Below are positions 28,601-39,602 of a stretch of DNA of 64,000 nucleotides, in pieces; positions within the stretch are counted from its first letter, which is position 1, and each line of letters opens with the position of its first letter. The DNA comes from Chrysoperla carnea. Taxonomy: Eukaryota > Arthropoda > Insecta > Neuroptera > Chrysopidae. The stretch spans positions 65,512,181 through 65,576,180 of the forward strand of contig NC_058340.1 in assembly GCF_905475395.1 (NCBI RefSeq), read 5' to 3'. Under the pieces are notes generated by a model that worked only from the letters and a program-made list of their open reading frames with translations, searched no databases and was not told the DNA's origin. Made by a program: the position numbers and the translations under genes.

Positions 28601-31600
28601 TAATACATAACCTCTAAACATATTTCAGTAAGTATACAATATTTAAGGGAGTTTTTGCTCGAGAAAATAAATCGTCTGCTTTCGAGAGTATAAATTAGTA
28701 ATTAATAAGTGGCAATAAGTTTGAGCATACAATATGCACACAAATATGCGCATAACATTAAAACTAATAAAGGAGTGCTTGAAATTAAATTGTAACTTTA
28801 ACCATTCTTATCTCGAAAACCGCTTTTCTTTATAATTTTTTTTCCACTAATGAATATTTAAGATGATTCTTAAAGAAATTATAAAGTTTTACGCAATCAA
28901 AATCAAAAATTTGTCCATAACAGCCTTAATGTTATGTGCAGTCTTTTTAAAGTAGACTGAAATCATGGGCAAATAATTATTCTATTTTTTAATAGACTGG
29001 ACCATACTACTCTTCTATCTGGATGGATTACTGAAATTTACACCAAAAATGAAACAAGAATATTTCAAGACTTCGAAAAATTAGAGGAGAAAAATGATTA
29101 TTCATTCCCTGATATTATTCTCGCGTAAACTGTATAGATTAAACAGAAGAACACATGAATACATTGTATGACTTCTAATATTGAGTTCTGATTAAATTTT
29201 ACGACTTTTTGTATGGTTTTTATGTTATATACTAACTATATTTTAAGTTGTATTTTGCTCAAATATAATTAAAATTGTCACTGTTATGTAAGAAATCACT
29301 CATTATCTAGCTGCAAATATTAGATCTATATATACAAATAGTCCACGACAAATTTTCTTCAATTTAAAACGCACTCTGAGCGTGTTTTGGAACAAGTTGC
29401 TACAATTTTCTAACATACTCGAGTAGCATAAAAACATTACAAATATTAACCAAAAGATAAAATTAATTTTTGTAAAAATACTACGGAAGCATTTTGAAAA
29501 AATGATTGAAAATTAATGTCATTACTATATTTTGTTTTCTTGGTCTACATGTAAATATGGACAACCACTTTATTTAGTAAATAGCTAGTGTATAAATTAG
29601 AATCTTACACAAGCAGTATGCGAATGAAAATATCTGCCATTGGTATACACTTTAAGTAGTCCTTGTGTTAAAGTAGTCAATAGTTATTTGAACACAATAA
29701 ACATCATTGCAAATAATAGCCAATAAGGAAAATCTATCTAAACATAATAAAAGCCTTTTTAAATATAAGCAAGATTTCTTGCAAGACGGCCTAGAAGGTA
29801 TTTTGAGCTTCTTGTAATAACCTAAACTTTGTTTGTCAAAATGTCAAATAATTAAATTTATGCTACTCTTTTACCTTTGTTCAGTCCAATTAATATTATG
29901 TTTAGATAAATTGGTTAATTATCAAGAAATATTAATCAATACATTTTTAAATTCTAAATTAAGCGGTGACTATCAAATTACTTACGTAAATATAAATGAA
30001 CACAGCGCTTTTATATTTACTAAATTCAACTAAAATGTATGATTCCTAGCCAAAACATTTTAAAATTATAAATAATTTTTCCATACTTTGACAGTCACCG
30101 CTTTCATCCGTCACTGTTTGTAATCAAATATAATATAACCTAAAAATGTATATAAATTTAGATAGACCCCTCGTAAAAAGTAAGTGAATGTTCATTTTGC
30201 AATAAACAAAAGTTAACATAAGATCAACCATCTCCATTCAAAACAAAGTTTTAAATATTTAACTTACATAACGATAGAATTAGAAAGCTTAAATGGCTTG
30301 GTAGCTTAAAAATGGGATAAAAACAATTCGAACGCCACAAGAAATGTTATCGCAATGTTCCTTATCCCTATTTTTAAAAAAATCCTGATGAAGCATAAAT
30401 GTGTAAATGAGATATTCCTGTAAAAATTTATAGCTATATTTGAAGTCACAAGTATAGATGCTTACAAAAAGTCATCGTATGTCTATGTAAAGACGAATTA
30501 TTAAATGTAAACAAGTATTTTAAGATAAAAATCAAATCATATCGTTCTCATGCATAAGAGTTTTCACTTCTTTTGAGATTTTTTCAGATTTATTTTTCTC
30601 CTATGGAAGTATACTGAAACGGATGATAAGCTCCAAAAAATAAAGCAATGCTGCATTCCGCGATGACGCTTGGTACGGATATTCTATGGACCCAAACATT
30701 AATTTTTAGGGGTGGTGCCACCATGACGGTTCTTCAGAGACTAGCGGGTGGATTTTCTATTAAAAAAATTAATTATTTTTCCCTACCTAACTAGCTTGAA
30801 AATCATGGGTTAAATCCACCCCTGCCCACCAACAGGGATTGTCATCAGACACCGCTTGGGAAAATTAATATTTGAGTCCATAGAACATTCGTTCAAAGCG
30901 GCATGTCGCAATCATTATTTGCAAGTTCGATGGCGCTTACTATCCGTACTATATAACAAAAAAGTCTCATATTGAAAAGTTTTGATTTTGGATTTTAAGC
31001 ATATCGTTTTTTAAATAGCTTAGTGCACAGCATTACACTGCTATTTTTGTTATAAATTCAAAAAAATATTGAAGGATTCAAACTTTGAGTCTACAATATT
31101 CAAGGGTAAACAAAGGAAATTTACATTTTTGAAATCATTTATCTTAACTTGAAACTTCTGTACGTATACCATCCATTTACTCAAAGAATTTCACTCATAG
31201 ATAACATATTTGAAGTAATATATGATATCAATGGTTTTATCGCCAAAATAATGGAGTGCGTTCTAACGAGATAAAATGTTAAGTAAATGTTAAAGTATCA
31301 AACGTCATCGCCACATAATGAATACTCGTGTAATATCATATTCATTCTATGTGTAATTATAAATTTAGAACGTATACAAAATTATTACTTTTTATATCAT
31401 CATGCCCTTTAGATAAATGAAACATTTAGAAAAATATTATTCAATTGGCCTTACTTTTCTTGTTAAACATTTAAAAAGTTAACAAATTTTATTTATGTAC
31501 TTAAAAAGAATATTTAAAAAATAATAATTGTCTCATGTTTAACAACATTATATAGTTACATAATATGAGTATAAATATTTAAAAAAAACATGTAATGTCA

Positions 31601-34600
31601 CGTTATTATTTTCAGAAAATTTTTACGTCCCAATATTTCAATTTTGCTATTGACTTCTAAATTTCTTATAGTAATTCAAATTGTGTGTTTTGCTTCGTAA
31701 TATCCCATCAAAGCAGTTTTTTAGTCTCTATGAATATTAAACCAAAATTCCTAAAATTATGACAAACACAAAATCCTACCATCAATAAATTCAAGAAAAT
31801 GTAAAAATATATTCCTCCCAAAATCTGCTAGTACAATAAAACCTAGTAATATTTAGATTTTCATGAACAAACAAAAAATTCTAAATTCAAACACGAATAT
31901 GGAATCGAAGACTAAATTCTGCTGGAAAGTATACTGTTCTGCCCTTAGAAACTTAAAATGGAATGCAACGAAGGTTATTACCTCATTAATTTATCAATGA
32001 AATTTCAAAACAAAGGACCATATGAGTAGGTGGCGAATTTTTCAACATAAAAACTCAAAACGAATTATTTAAGCCAGTTTTTCAGTAGACAATTTTTAAA
32101 CTAAAAACTTAAGTAGTTATTTACGACATTTTTAATCTTCATATAACTTCAGGAAATACTAAAAAAGGGCGGGAACAGATACTTTCAACTATTCTGGTCT
32201 GATTTCTTTAAAAAATTTTATAATTAATATCACTTTTATTATGTAAGAATTGAAGAATTTAATTAAATTCAAAAACATATCGCTTTGAATCAGTTTACAA
32301 TTTTTAATTACGTTAGAATGATGATAAGGTAGAAATGGAATTAAGAAATTACTGATAGATTTGATTAAGAAATGGAAAATTTAACCTCATTTTGAAAACT
32401 GTTTCTTAAATCTGAACTAAATTCGAAAACGTTCGAGTATATCTTCATGTTGACGCTCGGGGACACTTTAGATCTTCTTAACTGTGGTGTATTAACACCA
32501 AAGTCTTGAAGAGTCTAGCATCAATCATGATAAGATAGGGATTTTTAATCCTTTTGAATATTTAAATCAAAAGAAATAAATCTGATCATTATTTAACCCC
32601 CAAATAAAATTCTGTTAATAATTATTGATTAAAATTGTACAGAAAAGTGCATGGAAAAAGAGCGTATCATCAAACTGCCATAACTGTGCCATTACATATC
32701 AGTTGGATAAGAATACGAAAATTGTAAAATAAGCATATATTTTATACTACATTACATAATTATAAATAATTTAATAACTGAGTAAAAAAAAAAAGATATA
32801 CGTTAGATTTTTCATAAATAACGGCTTAATATAACACAAATTTACATTAAATAAATAAATCTTAAAAATTAAGTTACAATCAAATAAAAAAAATTCTTCA
32901 TTTCGTTAGCTTTCATTTGTTAGAGATACAGTCTCAAAAATTATAATAATGATAAGAATTGTTTATTTAAACACATTTTTTAATTAATAAATAATTAATA
33001 GTACCGTCATCCATCAGCTTTTTTTAGAGCAAAGGTACTATCGTTCATCTAAGTTGTAACTCTATTCAAAATGTAACATATTTTCATTGGTCTATGGATT
33101 TAAAAAGGGTGCGTTCTTTAATGTCTTTTTTTAATAAGACTGCCATCTTGTTATATTCATTGTCATGTCATTTGAGATTGGATAAAAGCTTTCTAAATTA
33201 GGTACATTTTACATGAAAAGTGTTTGAATAAACATTGACTATTATTCATAAACTATAGCTCATTATTATAATCGAATACTTGATGTCTAACATAACAATT
33301 AATCCACAAAATTCTAAAGTGTATAAATTACTTGGTAGTTAGATTGTTCTTACTCCTTATTGTAAAGATCTTGTAAATTTCATACATATTGTTATAGAGC
33401 TATCTAGCCAATTTGCTTTTATTTAAAAATTTTTAAATGTCAAATTAACAATTTGGCGAAAGTATTGGCCTTGATAGTCTTATTGAAATTCGCTTAGTAT
33501 AAAATCATATGTAGTTACCTATTTTCATATCTTCTTTAGCGTCCTCGTTTTATATATAAAAAAAATGATATCTATCAATTGGTGCTTGGAAATGTTATTA
33601 CTATAAAAAATACTATTGAGTGGTACCTTAAGTATCTCCCAATAATTGTGCGTGTTCGTGTATTTTCTATTAAAGAAATGAAATCATATTTTCGTCTATA
33701 AATTCTTACATGTCGTATTGATAAAATAAACTAATTTTAATAATATTAATTAATTAAATATTTTGTAAAATTCATTAACAATATACATAAACAGCGTACG
33801 TATACTTCTGTGGATAATGATTACCTTTATAGGCATTTGAAAATAGGCAATACTCTGAGATTATGTAATAAATTAAAACTCTTTCTTAACTTTAATAAGT
33901 GATTAACATATTCTAGTTTAAAAAAAAGACTTTAATTCAATACATGCAATGTAAATAATTTGTTGAAAAGTACTAAACCTATCAAGAGTATTTTGAAAAT
34001 GACAACTTTCTTTTAAGATGCCTATTGACATTAATATTCTGTCCATTCTTAGTTACTCCGTGTCATTTTGATAACGTAAAGCTACATGGTTGTTTAATTT
34101 TGAATCCCAAAGATTTTTTTATGATCAAGGATAAACCCAAAAATATTTATTTCGACGTAAAGGTAAATTAGGTCAAGGAAAAAATTTTAATTCCTTAATG
34201 AAATTTAACAGACTACTCTCCTTGATAAAAAAAAAACTTCCAAGTTCGTTAACTCCAATTACCTAAAGCTTCTTTTATACATTCCCAAACTAAATACTCT
34301 TATAACAGTATTAAATATTTTTTAAAAAAACTCACCTGTCTAAATAATGCTCAGCAAGTTTCAAACCACAACAAATTTACGACTTACCTACGAATAAAAA
34401 ATTAATATATAGAGCAGTTTTAAAGTTTCCTAAAATCACTTTAGATAAGTTAAAATGAAAGTCTAGTTTTCGTAATCTAATCCGTCAGTATTAGAAATTA
34501 TTTCGTCTGATAAGTTTTTTTATTAGCCATATTAGTAACAAGCAATTTTTCTCAATATACACTGTCAATCAAATATCTGTCCCGTAAAGTTCTGCCAACA

Positions 34601-35392
34601 TTTTTAAAAAAGGTTAATAATAATCTTTTAATTTTAGCATTATTACAAATAAGAAATTAATTTTAGGCCATACAAAATTCTCAATCTCATTTTTCACTTA
34701 TTACAATAGAAAAGAATACATACAAAGAGCTAAGCAAATTTTTAATCGATTTCGACTTCTGTGTAATTGTAAATTGCATGTAATTTTAACTTTCATACGC
34801 AAAATAAATACATTTTTTATTTGTATAAATAATATATATATTCAAATTTTTTAGTATGAATTTTTTTTATGCTAATAACCATTTTTGTTCCACAAATAAT
34901 TATATTTTCTATTCTACAAAGTGTTTTTTTAATGTGAAACAGACATAACCTAAATATGTCCAGAGACATTATAGTATTTCATGCAAATATTATAAGGACA
35001 AATTGAAAAAATAAATAAATAAAATACACCAAAACTTTGATTTTGGGGCATTTTCATAACACCTCTGTACATAAATACATGCACGCCATAGTGTGACCCA
35101 ACACGATTTGCACTTACCAACAGACCTAACATTTTTCATTGGTTCCATAAAGCTTATTCGATCTCTTATGGTATATTCTCTATATTCTAACATTTTAGGG
35201 TTATTTCTAATAAATTTCACTTTGATTAAGGTTTTAGGCTTCATTACGTGATTGGCGTACAATCAGTGCGTTTCAAAGCTCTGCGGTTTTCTTGAATCAT
35301 TCTCCACCTTTAATTAGGTAAAAGCGCAGACAAATGGAAACAGTAACCAGCGTGAATTAGAATCTGAAAAGAAATGCACAAAAGAGTTTTAA
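7240..35392 (+). CDS. brp: Bruchpilot / ELKS-ERC-CAST active-zone scaffold, 5'-partial
   Basis: Bruchpilot organises presynaptic active zones, tethering vesicles and clustering calcium channels. Exons: 7240-7650, 18481-18648, 19816-19983, 20392-21348, 21989-22141, 22208-22536, 24014-26231, 26824-27078, 27138-27343, 27407-27479, and probably 35318-35392. All junctions are GT-AG and keep phase, giving 1671 codons including the stop. Family identity rests on ERC-typical blocks: DFRLEIQRRDQEI-like and QHQDYQRHIAVLKESL (exon 2), EKKTQ...IKDRKINVLQRK (exon 3), and MARARLTAMQAHHCSSEGAL followed by SSLEEAIGDK (exon 4). The rest is nearly continuous heptad coiled coil rich in E, K, Q, R and L. This long C-terminal coil is typical of insect Brp (about 1740 aa in Drosophila) and absent from vertebrate ERC. 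The N-terminal ERC conserved blocks were not found in 1-7239, so the gene is 5'-truncated by the window edge. Confidence 0.93.
10920..11062 (+). repeat. Dispersed repeat tail (copy 1)
   Basis: The segment carries agcggtttccactgtgcgtt, gatcactcattcagccagt and a ttttatatacag end. The same order of motifs appears at 38040-38180 (acggtttaggctgtgccgtg, gtcagtcagtcattcattg, ttttatatgtatag), so the two are diverged copies of one family. Confidence 0.5.
12885..13050 (-). repeat. Diverged arm of the palindromic dispersed repeat family
   Basis: ctcaaaaaccactcgaataa followed by tcatgaaatggacccgaatt, then a ttcataaaattccg and a tcctcaattttttt segment, align in order with 60235-60370 (ctcaaaaattattcgaccaa, tcatcaaatgcacccgattt, ttatcgaaattgg, tctcgattttttg). 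Confidence 0.65.
14195..14263. repeat. Tandem duplication, 28-bp identical units, period 41
   Basis: agtatacatagtagcgagtc plus agacagaa occurs at 14195-14222 and again at 14236-14263, separated by 13 bases. Confidence 0.9.
16022..16091. repeat. Perfect 35-bp tandem duplication
   Basis: The unit beginning aaaactatttcaaacatatg is repeated twice without a mismatch (16022-16056 and 16057-16091). Perfect identity in a neutral intron points to a recent event or an assembly effect. Confidence 0.92.
16229..16370. mobile_element. Foldback / MITE-like element, about 140 bp
   Basis: The left end (gttcgtttattaatggcatt atgatgcc, about 16239-16266) is the inverted counterpart of the right end (ggtatcatgatccctttaat aaacgaac, about 16332-16359), with about 23 of 28 positions matching. 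There is no coding capacity, and a target duplication was not certain. Confidence 0.6.
17349..17370. repeat. (aaac)n microsatellite
   Basis: Five to six aaac units follow a small tttttgcgt/acgcaaaaa palindrome. This arrangement resembles the tail of a degraded non-autonomous element, but no element body was recognised. Confidence 0.6.
18649..19815 (+). other. brp intron, 1.2 kb
   Basis: A/T-rich intron between phase-0 exons, with acceptor ttattcacag. The open frames at 18831-19094 (+) and 19314-19520 (-) are A/T-biased and not coding-like. Confidence 0.8.
19984..20391 (+). other. brp intron, 408 bp
   Basis: Donor gtacgt and acceptor tttcag join two phase-0 exons. Nothing else is recognised in it. 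Confidence 0.85.
21349..21988 (+). other. brp intron, 640 bp
   Basis: Donor gtaaga and acceptor ttttccag join phase-0 exons. The centre (about 21530-21890) is less AT-rich but has no meaningful frame; it may be an old repeat. Confidence 0.8.
22537..24013 (+). other. brp intron, 1.5 kb, rich in repeat fragments
   Basis: This intron splits an Arg codon (AG|G). It holds a tRNA-derived SINE at 23395-23500 and a non-AT-rich repeat-like block at 22650-22850. The segment 23.6-23.88 kb ends in attattattagta, resembling the trinucleotide tail of a degraded retroelement. Confidence 0.75.
23395..23500 (+). mobile_element. tRNA-derived SINE fragment
   Basis: A tRNA-like head is visible. The A-box-like sequence tggctcagagaagg (23403-23416) is followed about 33 bases later by gaggtcgtgggatcgtttcc (23441-23460), which matches the variable-arm/B-box region gaggtc..ggttcgattcc of tRNAs. 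The 5' acceptor stem does not pair with a 3' half, so it is not a working tRNA. A non-tRNA body follows. Confidence 0.6.
24014..26231 (+). CDS. brp: brp large coiled-coil exon (739 full codons)
   Basis: This is the largest exon of the gene. It starts with one base that completes an Arg codon split across the 22536/24014 intron and ends phase 0 at donor gttagt. The product is almost uninterrupted alpha-helical coil with repeated short heptad blocks (for example ERAHSQMQKAQANYDKAQEE). Near the 3' end the coil becomes glutamine-rich (about 26020-26060) and is broken by a short Gly/Pro hinge, GIHPPGGGGQDEK (about 26083-26121), then resumes with LRKELDKALADLKNSS. The hinge probably separates two rod segments, as expected of the elongated Brp filament. 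Confidence 0.95.
26232..26823 (+). other. brp intron, 592 bp
   Basis: Donor gttagt and acceptor aaaattag join phase-0 exons. The intron is T-rich and contains nothing recognisable. Confidence 0.85.
30659..30930. mobile_element. Foldback / MITE-like element
   Basis: attctatggacccaaacatt aattttt (30681-30707) is the inverted counterpart of aaaattaatatttgagtcca tagaac (about 30861-30886). Weaker inverted similarity extends outward (cgcgatgacgcttgg against the complement of gcggcatgtcgc) and inward (gggtggattttc against aaatccaccc). No coding capacity is visible. Confidence 0.6.
32446..32529. repeat. 84-nt hairpin-forming inverted repeat
   Basis: catgttgacgct and agcatcaatcatg close the base. 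tagatcttcttaactgtggtgt pairs with acaccaaagtcttgaagagt cta around an atta loop, with a few bulges. Length and shape fit either a tiny foldback element or a microRNA precursor; the sequence is not one I recognise. Confidence 0.6.
35318..35392 (+). CDS. brp: Probable brp terminal coding exon (24 codons plus stop)
   Basis: After the donor at 27480 no coding-like segment is visible until this one. A pyrimidine-rich stretch ends in acceptor taattag at 35311-35317, followed by a phase-0 frame reading VKAQTNGNSNQRELESEKK then CTKEF and TAA at 35390-35392. The phase matches the upstream exon, which also ends phase 0. The composition (Q, R, E, L, K) fits a coil end and differs from the A/T-rich surroundings. 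A second in-frame AG (ends 35329) could serve as acceptor and remove four residues. The assignment is inferred from phase and composition, not from a remembered C-terminus. Confidence 0.55.
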   Translation, partial: VKAQTNGNSNQRELESEKKCTKEF

Positions 35393-37375
35393 ATAAGTAT
35401 TACACTTAATATCCGTTTTGACGCTGGAATTATTATTTTAATTTTTCTTTCTACAAAAGTTTCTAATCTAGCTAAACATTTTGAGAAGGCAAAATATAAG
35501 AAATTTATTAGTATATAGAAAAAAAATTGATTCTAAAAAAACATATTGTATATATTATATAAATATTATTTAACTTTTTATATGAGTTATTTATAAAAAA
35601 AAAGTTAATAAAAATTTATCTTTTTATTACAAAAAAATAGACCAATATTATATTGATGAACTGACCAAATAATATGTAAAAATTCATATTAAAAATATAA
35701 GTACCAAAAAAAAGAGAGTAAACTGAAGATTTAAAAAAAAAAAAAAAAAAAACTATTGCTGTAATATTTGTGTATATTGTTTCTCATTTTTTGTATGCAA
35801 AATACATCACATGTGTAAATTGTACCTAAAAATATTTTTAGAATCGTTTATAAAAAAACACAATAATGTAGAAAAAAGTGTTATTGGCATGTTGAACAAA
35901 AGACAAAAATATTAGAAAACAAAAAATGTTATTTAAAAAAAAAAAAAAAAAAACACAAAACAATCCAAATGATCTCAATGTTACTTTTCTGTCTTTTTAA
36001 TCTGCATTATTAAGATTTAAATCCCAATAGTTGGATTCTTAGATGGATCCTCTTTTTTTAACGTTTTTAGATTTCCCATGAAACTATTCATGTTTGCTTG
36101 TTTCCAAACTGAATATGTGTGTCTTTTTCCATAAGTTCTTTGTGGTTTGAGCCTCGAGTTTGTTGAATTCGACACATTGATGAACTCACACAAACAGCGG
36201 GAGTTATAGGGCTGTGTGTCAAATGCTAAGCCCATTCATTAAAAAGCTGAAGTTCGATGATTAATTTTTACATTTTAATTAAATGTATTGTATCTACAAA
36301 AGCTCTAAATCAATGGATCAAGGTTCTAAATAAAATAAAAGGAAATTGTCCTGCAAAGTGAGTATGACTATAACTTAAGAAAGAAAATCTGAGAATTGCG
36401 TAATTTAGGACATTATAATCGATAAAAAACAAAGTCTAAATTCGTGTCAGTCGCTCGCACATCTATGGAAACCTTAAAGCTTGTATCTTTAATGAGGTCA
36501 TTATCCAATACAAGTGCGGAAATCCTTCTTTCATGTTCTGTCGTATTTTTTAGAAGGATAATTACTTTGATATCTTCAAATGAGTTTAGGGTAAGTTCAA
36601 ATCGGTCAGCAACAAAAGTATGCTTTTAAATTCCTGGAATGAATTCCATCTAGGAATCCAACTTAAACATTAGTAACTAATTAAATTAAATGTTAAAGAG
36701 AATAATTTACTATAAGAATGTTAGAAATCGTATTTGTTATCCGGTTCAAAACAAGAGTTGAAAAATATTAAGTGATATAATTATGCTATTTTATGGACAA
36801 AACTTTTTAACAATTGTTGATATATATCAATAGATTAATAAAAAATTATAAAAAAAAATCAATATATAAAAAACTATTTAAAATATTGTATTATAAAAAA
36901 ATATCCAAGAGCAAATCGAATAAATGTTATTAAATTAATATAATTAAAAAGAAAAAAAGCAAATATTGATTGAAGCACAATAATTACACTTAAAGTATAA
37001 ATACATACGTATATAATTATGTATTATAGAAGATAAATAAGTAATTAATTAATATATAAATAAATATATAAAAAAAATATATTATACAATATTTATAAAT
37101 TAGATTTGTGTTATAACCGTGGTTCAACAACAACAAAACAATTACGTTCATAATTAAATTAATTATTGTTACCAGTTAAGTTCATTGTTATGGCCATTGT
37201 AAAATTCAATCTGCCTATGAATAATTAATTATATTAATAATTTTATAAATATCTCTGTAATATATATAATATGTATTATAGAGAATATCAAAGTTTGTAA
37301 TATATATTATATATATAGATTATATAAAAAAATTAGTTGATTCATGTTTAAATAAAACATTTTCCAAAATATCAT
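35393..37375 (+). other. Probable brp 3' UTR
   Basis: About 2 kb of extremely AT-rich DNA with many oligo-A and oligo-T tracts follows the proposed brp stop codon. Several ATTTA and TTTTTAT elements, typical of neuronal 3' UTRs bound by ELAV-like proteins, occur here. The extent is inferred from the poly(A) signal at 37351 and could be shorter. An open frame on the opposite strand at 36017-36235 has no recognisable homology. Confidence 0.4.
37351..37356 (+). terminator. Candidate poly(A) signal for brp
   Basis: AATAAA is followed within 50 bases by a GT-rich stretch (ttacggtgttta), as expected for a cleavage/polyadenylation site. AATAAA also occurs elsewhere in this AT-rich region, so this is only the best-placed candidate. 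Confidence 0.35.
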
Positions 37376-37799
37376 TTTCTAATTTATTTATTACGGTGTT
37401 TATCTCCCTGCTACTATAGTGTACGAAGTGTTGTTTAAAATTCTCTTATATAGTTACCTCTCTTTAACTACAATACTCTAACGATAGTCGTTTCTGTTCA
37501 ACAATAAAATTGATTATATTTTAGTAATGAAACTAACTAATTATATCTCAGTAATGAAACGGTCAATAATTTTGTTTTGTTTTGTTTTTTTTTTTTTTTT
37601 ATCTTACAACAAATATCTAAAGGTTAGTTTTTTTCTAGAGTTAAAAAACCTGTTAAAAATACAACCCCTCCTATACTCTATAGGCTAATTATCCAAACTT
37701 TAATTAAGTTTATTTCGATTTAGAGACAGTCAATTAATTTCAGGTTTTTATTGCAATTGTATAATATCCTTAAAAAGTACAAAAATTAATATATAAAAT

Positions 37800-38185
37800 T
37801 TTCTGATACTATGTCCATAGCGAGACAACAACCTTAAATTTCCTCATTTCAAATTTCGATCATAAGGCGCTAGCTGCTATCCACAATTTTATGAATTTTA
37901 ATTTTTTGAAACGGAACCCTAATTTTTTTGAAAATAAAATTTAGCCCATAGTGCTCGCTGACTCTACAGGTGAAATATGTTGCTTGCTGACAATGTAGCA
38001 TTGATGAAAAATTTTTTACAATCGGTTAAGGAGTGTGACGAAAAAAAATGACAGATTTTCATACGCCATTCAAAGAACTCACCCGTAGAGTTTCAGATCT
38101 CTACGATCAACGGTTTAGGCTGTGCCGTGATCCGTCAGTCAGTCATTCATTGAGGATAAAACATTTTATATGTATAGATGAGTCT
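37800..38185 (+). repeat. Dispersed repeat (copy 2, longer)
   Basis: This block is less AT-rich and ends in cggtttaggctgtgccgtga, tccgtcagtcagtcattcat and a ttttatatgtatag tail. The tail matches the shorter copy at 10920-11062 in order and spacing, so at least the last 120 bases belong to one family. Confidence 0.55.
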
Positions 38186-39401
38186 AAAAACAATGGATGT
38201 GTATGTTGATGTTGTTGGAACAACAGATTGTTTATCGAAGATGTGAGTAGTTATTCAAAACGCTTGATAGAGTATCTTTTTGCTGTATCGAATGTAGAGA
38301 TAAGGAACACAATCTCTAAAATAAAATTAATTAAGATGGCATTGGGGTTCTAGAGGACCATACATACATATAAATACAGTTCATACATATACACATACAC
38401 TTACACTCCGCTACACGATCGCCATTATAGCCCCTTCATTAAATGCTATTTTGTGGACACTTTTTGATTAAAACAGCCACATAAGATTGTGCTACTTCCT
38501 TCTACCCTCCATTGTTTGGATATATTTGTTGCTTCATCACGCCAAAACACAGAGAATTCATGAAGAGTGAAATCTAATTACCTCCTCCTCTCCTCTAGGG
38601 ATGTAACCATTATGGATTATGGAGAGTTTCATTATAGTTATAATCGAAAACCTTGAACGTGCTCAGCTTTCAATATGATGGAAAAAATTGTAATGTTTGA
38701 AGCTGAGGTTATATTTTTTCTAAAAAATTAAAACAACTTATTCAGTTTCATATTTATGACCTTTGAAAAGTCTCTCACTTACGCAGGTTCTGAAACACCT
38801 TTTACTACATGTAAAAACTAATCCACCCTTAAAGTGTGAATCACACCCGAGCGATGAGCGATAGAAGTAGATAGTGAAAGATTTTACGGATCAAAATAAT
38901 GGAACTTTGCAATTGTTCCATTATTTTAATTCATATTCATTGAGTTTTCCGATTAATCACTTACACAAACACTTGTCGATTTCCTAGATAAGGCTTTATG
39001 AGTTACTAATAAAATAATGTATAAAGCAAAAATCTACTTAAAATAAATCCAAAACTTACCTTTTATGAATAATTCGAAATGATTTCCAGTCACCATTAAA
39101 AGAAATAGTGTCAAAGTCACAATTTTATTGTAATAAAATGAACAATGCAGAATAATGCATTCAAATTGTTTTTTTTTTTTTAACTATTTTCAAATAAAAA
39201 TTTTTTCATCACATTTTGTGTACAATTTTAACAACAGTTAAATCAAATTCTCACAATTAAATTTGTACATTTTTAGAAAACTTTATGCAAAAAATTAATT
39301 TGCTCACTATGCAGGCGTCTGCTTTCAGTCGTTTTAAACAAATTCAAATATAAATGAAAAATTATAAGACGGTAGGCCTAAGAAAATATTTTTACGGATC
39401 T

Positions 39402-39602
39402 AATCATGACCATGGAAATTAGAAAAAGAAATGGATGAACTGACAATGCGTTGTATGATTTTTAACAAGATCTGATCTCATTGTGCTTCTTTTACTATTC
39501 ATTCTAAAATTTTTAAGTCAGTCCTAGTCCTATTGCAAAAGAAGACACCATTTATTTGAAAGAGACGATTTCTTTTAAACTCTCATTTCCATGACCATGA
39601 CG
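39402..39602. repeat. Foldback with 'tcatgaccatggaaat' arms, about 200 bp
   Basis: tcatgaccatggaaattaga followed by aaaagaaat on the left is mirrored by atttctttt...ctcatttccatgaccatga on the right, with mismatches. The interior shows no coding frame. Confidence 0.5.

Larger units (their letters stand above)
27480..35317 (+). other. Large putative last intron of brp, 7.8 kb
   Basis: Begins with donor gtatgt after ...QRKTEE. It is strongly A/T-rich and no well-supported exon was found before 35318. It contains a foldback element at 30659-30930 and a long hairpin at 32446-32529. Open frames such as 29833-30033 (+) and 34990-35262 (-) have no recognised homology. An alternative short 3' exon cannot be excluded. 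Confidence 0.5.

Noticed and set aside
28996-29034. Possible alternative last brp exon (acceptor ttttttaatag, frame TGPYYSSIWMDY and stop)
   Set aside because: The phase fits, but the peptide is short, not coil-like and not recognised. The exon at 35318 has much better coding character.
34990-35262. 90-codon open frame on the - strand
   Set aside because: No recognised domain, no splice partners on the - strand, and it lies antisense in a brp intron next to the proposed last exon.
36017-36235. 72-codon open frame on the - strand
   Set aside because: Opposite to the putative brp 3' UTR, no homology recognised and no companion exons.
17349-37620. Repeated A/T-rich runs considered as a CRISPR array or satellite
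   Set aside because: There are no regularly spaced identical repeats with unique spacers; they are microsatellites and homopolymers in a eukaryotic genome.
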